From NCBI GenBank assembly GCA_965199905.1, contig OZ241366.1:1984001-2048000 (forward strand): a stretch of 64,000 nt of DNA. The letters are read 5' to 3'. The DNA comes from Ilyomonas sp965199905 (GTDB lineage: Bacteria > Bacteroidota > Bacteroidia > Chitinophagales > Chitinophagaceae). Under the pieces are notes generated by a model. It ran no database searches. It was not told the origin of the DNA and saw only the letters and a program-made list of their open reading frames with translations. Made by a program: the position numbers and the translations under genes. Within the stretch, counting starts at the first letter, position 1, and each line of letters starts with the position of its first letter. This document shows positions 1-7,824 of the stretch, one piece after another.

Positions 1-35
1 CACAACGAAGAAAACTATAGGCGTTTTTTTAATAG

Positions 36-73
36 AAAAACCGGCAATACATTTTTTATGTACTGCCGGTTTC
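36..73. terminator. Hairpin terminator downstream of the BlaR1-like gene
   Basis: Positions 38-46 (AAACCGGCA) pair with 64-72 (TGCCGGTTT), extended by TACAT/ATGTA across one mismatch around a T-rich loop. A and T runs flank both sides, so it could work in either direction. It lies just beyond the stop codon of the minus-strand gene ending at 91. Confidence 0.8.
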
Positions 74-90
74 CTTTTACGCGATAATAT

Positions 91-2346
91 TTAGCGTCCT
101 TCTGAAATCTGAAATGTGATTGGCTGTTTGGCTATGGCTGTTACCGTTTTACCGTTTTGTTTTGCGGGAATCCATTTCGGACCTCTTTGTATTACCCGAA
201 CTGCTTCGGCGCCTGTGCTATAACCTGGGTCTGTCGTTGCTTTTAAGTCGCTTACATTTCCTTCTTCATCTACCTGAAACTGAACAATGGCGGTATAAGT
301 GCCTGTAGGGGCGCTATGCTCTGCCGGAACGTCAGCACGGAGATTCCTTTGCAGGTATTTTAGCCAGGCATCAGCGCCGCCGGGAAAAGAAGGTGCTTCC
401 TCTGTTTTATCAAATACAATGTCGTAATGTTCTTTAGGTTTGTCGGTTTCTGTACTAAATTTTATGGTGTTTTTATTTTTTGTAGTGATTTCAATTACAC
501 CATTTTTGCCCTTCTCGCCATACTTTTTTATAGCTTCCTCGCCTTTCCACACACTCATTTTTTCTATGTCGCCGGGTGATATTTTATCCATTTCCTCTTT
601 TGTTATCTCTTTACCATCAAGAAGGGTAATACCCGTAAATTCTTTCTTATCGCGGGCTTCAATGCGTTCCTGTTCTTTTGTTGTTATCTGTACTACACCG
701 TTTTCACCTCTTTTGCCATATTTCTTCACGGCATCACTTCCTTTCCACACAGCTACCCAACCTATTTTAGAAGAGTCGAGCGCTTTGGCTTCGGATGCCG
801 GCGTTTCTTTACCATCCACAATATATAATGGCTGCTTGCCGCTTGTATCGGCTGTTTGTAAAGATGCTTCCTGCTTGTTATTAGCATAAGCAACAACACC
901 ATTTAGAATATCTTTTGCCAATTTTTCGATATATGCATCATCCAAAAGTTGTGTTGCCTCTTCCTTGTTATTGATATAACCGCATTCGATTACGATTGCC
1001 GGGTATGGATTTGCATCAATAAAATAAATTCCCATTTCTTTACGCTGCAAAAGTGATGGGTTTACCGGAAAATTATTTTTAACCGATTGAATTAGTCCCG
1101 ATCCTAACAGCTTGCTTCTATCAAAATTGTCCGCCTCGGATTTCCGGGGTATATAAACTGAAATCTCGTTTTTCTTTGTTTGACTTTTATCTTCTGCATT
1201 TATATGTATTGAAATACATGCATCCGGCTGTACATTTTTGATTATATCCATTCTGTTCTGCAGAGATACCGTTGCATCTTCTGTTCTCGTCATTTTCACG
1301 GTGATGCCAAATTGCGAAGACAGTTGTGCTACCTTTTTGGCAATAGATAAATTGATGGTTTTTTCTGTTACATCTCCAATACCTATTGCACCATCATCAT
1401 TTCCTCCATGACCGGCATCTACCACCAATGTAAAAGGTGCATTAGTATGAGATAAATTATTCGGCTGATGATCGTTGCTAAGTTTAAAAGCAAACAATAA
1501 AACGCTGAGAGATAATACCGGCAACGCTAATATGCGCCGTGCATAACTGTAGTTTGTTTTTGATAATGAAGTGAGCATACGTAATCGTCTTTTGATTGGT
1601 GAATAATTAAATGACTGGAGAGGTAAAAATGTGTTTTTGCCAAACTGCGATTGCAGCAGCATCAGCGCAAAAGCTTCTGCATCTTTATTGTCGATCGCTT
1701 TTTCATCGGCAATAAATTCATGGATTAGGCTAAGTTCTTTTTGTATCAGCCAATAGAATGGATTTGCCCAAAATATAAGTGTAATGATCTGCAGGAAAAG
1801 CTTGTCGGAGCTGTGTTTCTGCTCAATGTGCGCCAGTTCGTGACGGAAGATTTGCCGGCCGGTTTCATCCGAAATATCAATGCTGTTTTTCCAGAACAGA
1901 TTTTTAAAAAAAGAGAAAGGCGCCTGCTGCAAATCCGTGTTTATAAAAAGCACATCGCCTACTTTTTCAGATGGATAATGCTTCTTCATTTTTATCAACT
2001 TCAGCAAACCGGAAGTAAAGGAAAGTAACAGGCAAACAGCAATAATACCATAGCCAAGCAATATAAAACCGGGAAGTGAGAGTGACAGAGAATGTCCCGT
2101 GGTTTCCTTTTCATGCGCATTTGTAACCATGATGGCCGCGAGGTTAATAACCTGTGGATTTTTGCTTTTCCACTGCCAGATTTGAAGCTGCAAAAGCGGT
2201 AGCAGCAAGCTAAGTGCAACGCTCATCAGTAAGTAAAAACGGTTATAATAATGGAAGCGTTTATTGCGCAGCGCAATAAGATAATATCCGAACAGGATGC
2301 CGGAGTAAATGATGACTTTCAGCAGGTAAACAAAAAAAGCTGGCAT
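91..2346 (-). CDS. BlaR1-like M56 metallopeptidase sensor fused to an N-acetylmuramoyl-L-alanine amidase domain and a TonB C-terminal domain
   Basis: This 751-residue membrane protein begins with four predicted helices (about 1-120 and 180-290) surrounding an M56 zinc-peptidase domain with HELAH at 169-173 and a downstream HEFIADE segment. In the BlaR1/MecR1 family this peptidase is activated by signal and inactivates the BlaI repressor. Beyond the last helix, the usual penicillin-binding sensor is replaced by an Amidase_3-type domain: DAGHGG at 310-315, SIHINA near 379-384 and VIECGYINN near 452. Two plug-like repeats follow (each with YG-G-NGV-ITTK, about 508-627), then a TonB_C-like domain from about 660 to the end. 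The gene lies 10 bp after the BlaI-like gene and is surely cotranscribed with it. The domain calls are clear; that the amidase domain hydrolyses or senses peptidoglycan is inference. Confidence 0.85.
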   Translation of the reverse strand: MPAFFVYLLKVIIYSGILFGYYLIALRNKRFHYYNRFYLLMSVALSLLLPLLQLQIWQWKSKNPQVINLAAIMVTNAHEKETTGHSLSLSLPGFILLGYGIIAVCLLLSFTSGLLKLIKMKKHYPSEKVGDVLFINTDLQQAPFSFFKNLFWKNSIDISDETGRQIFRHELAHIEQKHSSDKLFLQIITLIFWANPFYWLIQKELSLIHEFIADEKAIDNKDAEAFALMLLQSQFGKNTFLPLQSFNYSPIKRRLRMLTSLSKTNYSYARRILALPVLSLSVLLFAFKLSNDHQPNNLSHTNAPFTLVVDAGHGGNDDGAIGIGDVTEKTINLSIAKKVAQLSSQFGITVKMTRTEDATVSLQNRMDIIKNVQPDACISIHINAEDKSQTKKNEISVYIPRKSEADNFDRSKLLGSGLIQSVKNNFPVNPSLLQRKEMGIYFIDANPYPAIVIECGYINNKEEATQLLDDAYIEKLAKDILNGVVAYANNKQEASLQTADTSGKQPLYIVDGKETPASEAKALDSSKIGWVAVWKGSDAVKKYGKRGENGVVQITTKEQERIEARDKKEFTGITLLDGKEITKEEMDKISPGDIEKMSVWKGEEAIKKYGEKGKNGVIEITTKNKNTIKFSTETDKPKEHYDIVFDKTEEAPSFPGGADAWLKYLQRNLRADVPAEHSAPTGTYTAIVQFQVDEEGNVSDLKATTDPGYSTGAEAVRVIQRGPKWIPAKQNGKTVTAIAKQPITFQISEGR

Positions 2347-2356
2347 AACAAACGGT

Positions 2357-2713
2357 TTATTTTTTCTTTAATTGCTTCAGCAACAGTTCAAGGTCGGATA
2401 CGCTTATTTTTTTTTCTTCTACAAGAAAAGAAACGGCTTGCGCAAACGAGCCATCGAAGTAGCCTTTTACAAGGCTGTTCATAGTCGTTTTAAAATATGC
2501 CTGCTTGCTGATGAGTGGTTTGTATTCGTTCATGCGACCGTAGAGTTCGGTTCCTACAAATTCTTTTTCAACCAGTATTTTTAGCAGTGTGGCAACCGTG
2601 TTGGAATGTGGCTTTGGCGCCGGTGTTGCATCTACGATGTCTTTTAAAAATCCCTTTTTTATTTTCCAAAGTATCTGCATAATTCCTTCTTCGGCTTTGG
2701 TTAAACTTTTCAT
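2357..2713 (-). CDS. BlaI/MecI-family transcriptional repressor
   Basis: A 118-residue winged-helix protein of usual family length. It starts MKSLTKAEEGIMQILW, followed by the recognition region around HSNTVATLLKILVEKEFV and a C-terminal dimerization helix bundle. BlaI-type proteins bind dyads in their own promoter and are cleaved by, or through, the cognate M56 sensor, which is the next gene downstream. Two 14-bp dyads (2717-2730 and 2760-2773) bracket its promoter, consistent with autorepression. The ligand and wider regulon cannot be read from the sequence; nothing suggests a beta-lactamase nearby. Confidence 0.9.
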   Translation of the reverse strand: MKSLTKAEEGIMQILWKIKKGFLKDIVDATPAPKPHSNTVATLLKILVEKEFVGTELYGRMNEYKPLISKQAYFKTTMNSLVKGYFDGSFAQAVSFLVEEKKISVSDLELLLKQLKKK

Positions 2714-2716
2714 TCA

Positions 2717-2773
2717 ACTAAAAATTTAGTCGAAGGTAGGAATGTTTTCAAAACGAACAACTATTTTTTTAGT
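2717..2773 (-). promoter_or_regulatory. blaI-like promoter flanked by two ACTA-N6-TAGT operators
   Basis: Two dyads with the same architecture, ACTAAAAATTTAGT (2717-2730) and ACTATTTTTTTAGT (2760-2773), sit 43 bp apart centre to centre. Between them on the minus strand is a plausible -33 TTG (2760-2758) and a -7 TACCTTCG (2738-2731, one mismatch from TAnnTTTG). The inner dyad ends 4 bp before the start codon. Confidence 0.65.
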
Positions 2774-2859
2774 TAAAGGATTTTTTGTTGATGCTATGCT
2801 TTGAATACGAATTCTGATAGTGAAGCAAACTGCATCATGGAATGCTCAAATATTTACCG

Positions 2860-2905
2860 ATAGAAATAATGCACGATGTACGAAATACGATGTGCGAATA
2901 CTAAC
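2860..2905. repeat. Short degenerate ACGATGT direct repeats
   Basis: Within the gap between the BlaI and MarR genes (2714-3053), ACGATGTACGAA and ACGATGTGCGAA occur 16 bp apart. The same ATGT-based words recur at 4943-4980. I see no gene here. Confidence 0.4.
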
Positions 2906-3030
2906 ATCTGCTGCAGCGGATGGCCGGAATGGGAGCCGGATAAAGAGGCGTATGATGAGAGCTCCAAATTATAATTACCGGTGTTATTCTTGGCTAAAAT
3001 TTTTTGACAAAGCATTGACACTATAATTAG

Positions 3031-3049
3031 ATGTACGTACATACATTTG
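3031..3049 (+). promoter_or_regulatory. 12-bp perfect palindrome overlapping the -7 box of the MarR gene
   Basis: ATGTACGTACAT (3031-3042) is a perfect palindrome. It overlaps by one base a -7 match TACATTTG (3042-3049). MarR-family proteins bind such short dyads, and the position would block polymerase, so this is probably the autoregulatory operator. Confidence 0.6.
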
Positions 3050-3053
3050 CATC

Positions 3054-3509
3054 GTGAAATTGGAAGAAGCGATACAACAAACGGCATTTGGCAGTGAAAA
3101 ACAGAAAGCTGTTTTGAACCTGATGTACACCACGTATGTCCTGAAAACCCGCGTCAGCGCTATTACGAAAGAGCTGGATCTTACAATGGAACAATACAAC
3201 GTGTTGCGCATTCTGCGTGGCAAGCATCCGCAAAGTATGTGTGTAAAAGATATAGCCGGCAGAATGATTGAACGCAGCTCGAACGTGCCGCGTATTGCCG
3301 ACAGGCTGGTAGCTAAGAAACTGATTAAGCGCTACCAGTCGAAAGAAGACAAGCGGCACACATCGCTTTCGCTGACAGATAAAGGTTTGGAAATGTTGCA
3401 GGCATCTATGTCGGAAATGCAAAAGATGGATGATAATCTGTCCGTTCTTAGCGATAGCGAAGCGAAACAATTGAATTTATTATTAGAAAAAATAAACACT
3501 AACATTTAA
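3054..3509 (+). CDS. MarR-family transcriptional regulator
   Basis: A 151-residue winged-helix protein. The N-terminal dimerization helix includes VLNLMYTTYVLKTRVSAI, the HTH lies around MCVKDIAGRMIERSSNVPRI, and the wing carries the family-typical SKEDKRHTSLSLTDKG. The start used is GTG at 3054, 4 bp after the -7 box, so the message would be nearly leaderless; the next in-frame ATG (3123) would cut the first helix. It is followed after 24 bp by a YceI-family gene, a common pairing in Bacteroidota, and probably represses that operon. The inducing ligand is unknown. Confidence 0.9.
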   Translation: MKLEEAIQQTAFGSEKQKAVLNLMYTTYVLKTRVSAITKELDLTMEQYNVLRILRGKHPQSMCVKDIAGRMIERSSNVPRIADRLVAKKLIKRYQSKEDKRHTSLSLTDKGLEMLQASMSEMQKMDDNLSVLSDSEAKQLNLLLEKINTNI

Positions 3510-3533
3510 TCACAACAACTGAAAACAAACAAC

Positions 3534-4061
3534 ATGGCAACTTACAGCATTGACGCAGCGCACTCAGAAATTACGTTCAAAATCAGGCACCTGATGATTA
3601 CAAACGTAAATGGAAGATTTACAAAGTTTGAAGGTAAAATGATAAGCGACAGCGATGATTTTGCTGATGCAGAGATTGATTTTGAAGCTGATATTGACAG
3701 CATCAACACAAACAACGAGCAAAGAGACGGACACCTGAGAACGGGTGATTTTTTTGATGCCGCTCAATATCCGAAACTTACTTTCAAATCTACTTCTCTG
3801 CAGAAAGAAGGTGGCGATATTTATAAACTGAATGGTGATCTTACGCTTCATGGTGTAACAAAGCCCATTACCTTGTCTGCCGAGTACGGCGGCGCTTCAA
3901 ACGATTTATACGGAAATGCCAGAATCGGCTTTACACTAACCGGAAGCCTGCAGCGTAAAGATTACGGACTGGAATGGAATGCGGCATTGGAAACCGGTGG
4001 TGTTGCATTAAGTGATGAAGTGAAGCTGATGCTGGATATCCAGTTAATAAAACAGGCTTAA
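3534..4061 (+). CDS. YceI-family lipid-binding-fold protein
   Basis: A 175-residue YceI-like beta-barrel protein with the family hallmarks near the start (IDAAHSEITFKIRHLMITNV, residues 6-25), the middle (RDGHLRTGDFFDAAQYPKLTFKS) and the end (FTLTGSLQRKDYGL). YceI proteins have a lipocalin-like extended barrel that binds polyisoprenoids or other amphiphiles. It has no signal peptide, so it is likely cytoplasmic, unlike the periplasmic E. coli protein. It lies between the MarR gene and an FMN reductase gene (27 bp downstream), suggesting a small stress operon; the operon role is inference. Confidence 0.9.
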   Translation: MATYSIDAAHSEITFKIRHLMITNVNGRFTKFEGKMISDSDDFADAEIDFEADIDSINTNNEQRDGHLRTGDFFDAAQYPKLTFKSTSLQKEGGDIYKLNGDLTLHGVTKPITLSAEYGGASNDLYGNARIGFTLTGSLQRKDYGLEWNAALETGGVALSDEVKLMLDIQLIKQA

Positions 4062-4088
4062 AAATTGAAGCCGGGAAGGAAGGAGATT

Positions 4089-4658
4089 ATGAACATAGAA
4101 ATTTTATCGGGCAGCCCGCGAAAAGATAGCAGCACGCATCGCGTAGCATTATTTTTACAGAAATATCTGAGCGAGAAAACCCAGCATAAGGCAGGCATTA
4201 TAGATGTGCGCGAATGGGAGATACCGGCGCTGTTGCAATCAGCCTGGACAACGCCGGATAAGGCACCGCATAAGTTGCGTCCGTTAGCAGAGCGCATGTT
4301 CTCAGCAGAAGCGTTTATCTTATTAAGCCCGGAATATAATGGCAGCTATTCGGGTGCGCTGAAAAACCTGCTGGATCATTTTCCAAAGCAGGCAAGAAAG
4401 GCATTCGGCATTGCTACAGCATCGCCCGGCGCAATGGGCGGCATAAGGGCAAGCCAGCAGATGCAGTTATTGATTAATGCGCTGTTTGGCATCGGCTCGC
4501 CGTACATGCTGATTGTTCCTGCCGTTCAGAACAAATTTGATGAAGAAGGAAACCTGACTGATGCTGGGTTTCAAAAAAGTATAGACGTATTTGTGACTGA
4601 GTTTTTATGGTTGGCAGAAAGTCTTAACCCGGTGGTAGAACCGGCGGAATTGTTGTAA
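4089..4658 (+). CDS. NADPH-dependent FMN reductase family protein
   Basis: A flavodoxin-fold reductase of 189 residues from the ATG at 4089. I chose this over an upstream TTG because a strong AAGGAAGGAG lies just before it and the protein then begins with the family start MNIEILSGSPRKDSSTH. The phosphate-binding loop is SGSPRKDSS, and LLSPEYNGSYSGALKNLLD is the family signature. Members reduce flavins, azo dyes, quinones or chromate with NAD(P)H. It is the last gene of the MarR-YceI operon and is followed at once by a hairpin terminator. The exact substrate cannot be assigned. Confidence 0.88.
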   Translation: MNIEILSGSPRKDSSTHRVALFLQKYLSEKTQHKAGIIDVREWEIPALLQSAWTTPDKAPHKLRPLAERMFSAEAFILLSPEYNGSYSGALKNLLDHFPKQARKAFGIATASPGAMGGIRASQQMQLLINALFGIGSPYMLIVPAVQNKFDEEGNLTDAGFQKSIDVFVTEFLWLAESLNPVVEPAELL

Positions 4659-4680
4659 ATGTTAGGATGTGTGAGTAAGA

Positions 4681-4708
4681 AAACCCTCTTTTCGTAAGAG
4701 GGTTTTTC
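4681..4708 (+). terminator. Rho-independent terminator of the MarR-YceI-reductase operon
   Basis: AAACCCTCTT (4681-4690) pairs perfectly with AAGAGGGTTT (4696-4705) around a TTCGT loop and is followed by T-rich sequence. Confidence 0.9.
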
Positions 4709-4749
4709 ATTTTCAGAAACTGCTATCAATTGAATAAGAATTAATACAA

Positions 4750-4850
4750 AATACAGTTTTGGTAACCATCGTCTGTCACTTTTGTGATCGACAGTTGTGA
4801 TTCTTGCGTGTTGAAGCAGCAAGAATCCTCCCATCTACGTTCCGGCAATG
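4750..4850 (+). repeat. Dispersed intergenic repeat, copy A
   Basis: This is one of three related intergenic sequences in the window (the others at 20574-20690 and 25391-25480). It starts with GGTAACCATCGTCTGTCAC (4761-4779) and contains a hairpin with a perfect 9-bp stem: GATTCTTGC (4799-4807) and GCAAGAATC (4819-4827), with an 11-base loop. It fills most of the gap before prpD. The rest of the gap (4943-4980) holds ATGT-type words and nothing else I recognise. Confidence 0.75.
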
Positions 4851-4980
4851 ATTTAGCTTTTACTAAAGCGAATACTAAACGACTCTTTTTATTAAAATAC
4901 GCTGCCCGATAACTACTAAACTGTTTCTCCTTTTCTTTGCGCTGTATACATCGTACATCACATCTAACATCATACATCCT

Positions 4981-6432
4981 ATGTCTTCTTATACTTCTAA
5001 CGAAACGCCTCCGGTTAATTCAGTCATAACTGATATTGTTGATTATGTATTGACCTACGAAATCAAAAGCGAGCTTGCCTGGCGCACCGCACAATATTGT
5101 CTGCTTGACACATTGGGCTGCGGCTTCGAAGCTTTGACTTACCCGGCTTGTACAAAATTATTAGGTCCTGTTGTTTCCGGAACCATCGTTCCCAATGGCG
5201 CCAAAGTGCCCGGCACATCGTACCAGCTTGATCCGGTACAAGCCGCATTCAACATCGGCGCTATTGTTCGCTGGCTCGATTTTAACGACACCTGGCTGGC
5301 TGCCGAATGGGGACATCCGTCAGATAATTTGGGTGGTATATTAGCCGTTGCCGATTGGTTGTCACGCACAGCTATTGCTGCGGGCAAGCCACCATTGCTA
5401 ATGAAAGATGTGCTGGATGCTATGATTCGTGCTCACGAAATTCAAGGTGTAATGGCACTAGAAAATTCATTCAATCGTGTTGGTCTGGATCATGTGATTT
5501 TGGTAAAGCTGGCAACAACGGCAGTCGTTGGAAAACTCATTGGCTTAACCAGAGATGAACTGATCAATGCGATATCATTGGTGTTTGTTGACGGGCAGGC
5601 TTTGCGTACTTACAGGCACTCGCCAAACACGGGAAGCCGCAAGTCGTGGGCAGCCGGCGACGCAACTTCAAGAGGCGTGCGCCTGGCTTTAATTGCACAA
5701 AAAGGCGAGATGGGATATCCTTCGGTATTGACGGCAAAAATCTGGGGTTTTTATGATGTGTCGTTTCACGGCAAGCCTTTCACGTTTCAAAGAAGCTATG
5801 GCTCTTATGTGATGGAGCATGTGTTGTTTAAAATTTCTTTTCCTGCCGAGTTTCATTCACAGACAGCAGTAGAAGCCGCGATGACATTGTATGATAAACT
5901 GCAAAGCCTCAATAAAACTTCGGATGATATCAGGCATATCCGCATCCGCACGCATGAAGCTGCCATTCGAATTATTGACAAGCAAGGTCCGCTAAACAAT
6001 CCTGCCGACAGAGACCATTGCATTCAATACATGATTGCTGTGCCGCTCATTCTTGGCAGGCTTACGGCGGCTGATTATGAAGATGAAATTGCGTCTGATA
6101 AACGCATTGATCTATTGCGCAGCAAAATGGAAACGGCAGAAGATAAAAGCTTCAGCGCTGATTATCTCAACCCACACAAACGTTCCATTGCAAATGCATT
6201 GACCATAACGCTGAATGATGGAACTGTGCTGGATGAAGTGGTGGTAGAATATCCCATCGGTCATAAGCGCCGTCGCGAAGAAGGCATGCCATTGTTGATT
6301 GAAAAATTCAGGATCAATATAGCCAGGATATTTTCTGTTAAACAACAGGAAACCATTCTTGATGTGGCATTGGACAGCGATAAATTAATGAATGTGCCGG
6401 TCAATCAGTTTGTTGACTCGATGGTTATATAA
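4981..6432 (+). CDS. prpD: MmgE/PrpD family, probable 2-methylcitrate dehydratase
   Basis: A full-length (483 aa) PrpD-type protein. It carries the helical-domain start (ITDIVDYVLTYEIKSELAWR), the substrate-region motif WGHPSDNLGG near residues 102-111, the SRKSWAAGDATSRGVRLALI stretch, and the lid-domain end with NPHKRSIANALTITLNDG. PrpD dehydrates 2-methylcitrate in the methylcitrate cycle of propionate breakdown. The usual partners prpB and prpC are not adjacent, so either the cycle genes are scattered or this member acts on another substrate (the family includes IDS-epimerase-like proteins). Copy A of the dispersed repeat precedes it and a LytTR gene remnant follows. Confidence 0.85.
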   Translation: MSSYTSNETPPVNSVITDIVDYVLTYEIKSELAWRTAQYCLLDTLGCGFEALTYPACTKLLGPVVSGTIVPNGAKVPGTSYQLDPVQAAFNIGAIVRWLDFNDTWLAAEWGHPSDNLGGILAVADWLSRTAIAAGKPPLLMKDVLDAMIRAHEIQGVMALENSFNRVGLDHVILVKLATTAVVGKLIGLTRDELINAISLVFVDGQALRTYRHSPNTGSRKSWAAGDATSRGVRLALIAQKGEMGYPSVLTAKIWGFYDVSFHGKPFTFQRSYGSYVMEHVLFKISFPAEFHSQTAVEAAMTLYDKLQSLNKTSDDIRHIRIRTHEAAIRIIDKQGPLNNPADRDHCIQYMIAVPLILGRLTAADYEDEIASDKRIDLLRSKMETAEDKSFSADYLNPHKRSIANALTITLNDGTVLDEVVVEYPIGHKRRREEGMPLLIEKFRINIARIFSVKQQETILDVALDSDKLMNVPVNQFVDSMVI

Positions 6433-6493
6433 AATGAAGTAAACGCTTTGCTCTACTTTCATCTCTTCATGAAGAAAGCAAACCCGTCCATGA

Positions 6494-6865
6494 TTGTTGC
6501 CATATCGGGAGCTGGCTTTTATTCCCCGCCTGCCTGTTTTTTTTATCACCAGTCAGTCAGGCCTGAAAGATTATATCAAAATTCACCTGCAGAACGAACG
6601 CCCTTTGCTTGCCCTGATGACCATGAAAGCCATGCTTGAAAAACTGCCTGCAGATAAGTTTGCGCGCATCCATCGAAGCTATATTATACAAACAGAGAAA
6701 GTAAAAGCAGTAACCGGTAAAAAGATAATATTAAATACGGGCACTGAGATTCCGTTGAATGACAGCTACATCGATTATATACAAAAATGGATTGATGGAA
6801 GTAAGATAGCTATTACTATATTTTATAAAAATCTGATTGAAAACTTCAAGTATTACACAGGATAA
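6494..6865 (+). pseudogene. Truncated LytTR-domain response regulator remnant
   Basis: The frame encodes a nearly complete LytTR DNA-binding domain: GLKDYIKIHL, then FARIHRSYIIQTEKVKAV, then IPLNDSYIDYI. In this family that domain follows a receiver domain and a linker ending like LYIEGLKDY. Here the receiver is absent, the junction before GLKDY is unrelated sequence, and the last 20 or so residues are not family-like. I read it as a fragment left by deletion. The ATG at 6494 is only the first in-frame start and has no evident ribosome-binding site. Confidence 0.6.
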
Positions 6866-7021
6866 ACGAAGTGTGTTACTTCGCTTTTGCGATGACTTCT
6901 TTCGTTCCCCACTTACATATTTATTCAAATATTCTTCCTGTTCATTCCCTTGCGGGTTTACCTAAAAATTTTTACCACATAAGATAAAGTGTCTACCTTG
7001 ACAAGAATAAAATTTTGCCAT

Positions 7022-7408
7022 ATGACACAGTCTATCATTTCACGCATTGCCGTGACTATACTTGCTATTGTTATGATCGTGTTTGGAGTTTATCATTTTA
7101 TCGCGCCGCAAAACCTGATGGCTTATGTGCCCGAATTTCTGCCGGGCGGCATCATCTGGGTGTATTTTGCCGGTGCTGCTTTTATTCTTGCGGCTATCGC
7201 ATTTCTCATACACAAACAGGTAATGCTGGCTGGCTACCTGTTGTCTGTATTGTTGTTTATTTTTGTGCTTACCATTCACTTGCCCGGATATTTAAACGCA
7301 GGCAGCGCCGATGTAAAACAACTGGAGCTTGTGAACCTGTTAAAGGATACCGCGCTGGCAGCTTTTGCTTTATATATTGGCAGCAACGCCAAAAGTTTTG
7401 AAGCCTGA
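7022..7408 (+). CDS. Small DoxX-like four-helix membrane protein
   Basis: From the ATG at 7022 the product is 128 residues with four hydrophobic segments: near 4-24, 44-62 (WVYFAGAAFILAAIAFLI), 69-88 and 108-122. The first helix ends in GVYHFIAPQNLMAYVPEFLP, typical of small DoxX/DoxD-like proteins in Bacteroidota. Their function is mostly unknown; some associate with redox or thiosulfate metabolism. The 11 codons upstream lack a credible start signal. It appears monocistronic, with its own terminator at 7452. Confidence 0.75.
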   Translation: MTQSIISRIAVTILAIVMIVFGVYHFIAPQNLMAYVPEFLPGGIIWVYFAGAAFILAAIAFLIHKQVMLAGYLLSVLLFIFVLTIHLPGYLNAGSADVKQLELVNLLKDTALAAFALYIGSNAKSFEA

Positions 7409-7451
7409 TGCCGTTTCAGCAAAGGCATTTGTATAAATAAATATTATTTTG

Positions 7452-7489
7452 AGTAGCAGGTTGTTGTAAAGCCTGCTGCTCTTTTTTTT
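7452..7489 (+). terminator. Rho-independent terminator
   Basis: AGTAGCAGG (7452-7460) pairs with CCTGCTGCT (7472-7480, one G-T pair), followed by CTTTTTTTT. It ends the DoxX-like gene. The remaining gap to 7824 holds only fragments that resemble decayed coding sequence and a likely -7 box (TACTTTCG, about 7769-7776) for the flippase gene. Confidence 0.8.
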
Positions 7490-7824
7490 CGTATATACTT
7501 GCTGATGAAAAAGTTCTGTTCCGGGATGGACTAATTAATCGGCAGATACAAAACCGAAAATCGTACCGGCGGCGCGTGATGAAATGTTCGTTACACCAGT
7601 TCTTTTTATTGCCGAAGGCACAATTGTTGATAATTTCCGGCACTGGATATAACTACCAAATGGCACTGCGCGCAGGCGACCTTAAAGCTTTAGTATATTA
7701 ATTTGATAAGTTTTTGTAAAGAAATCCTATACATAAATATAGGCCAAAAGCAACCGCCTGTTTGGCTTACTTTCGCAACGCCTTCCAGCATAGCCAGTAT
7801 CAAAAACAGCGAGATTTAAATTCA

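Noticed and set aside
7490..7760. Possible decayed gene upstream of the flippase
   Set aside because: Some frames give protein-like stretches, but there are stops in all of them and no family could be recognised.
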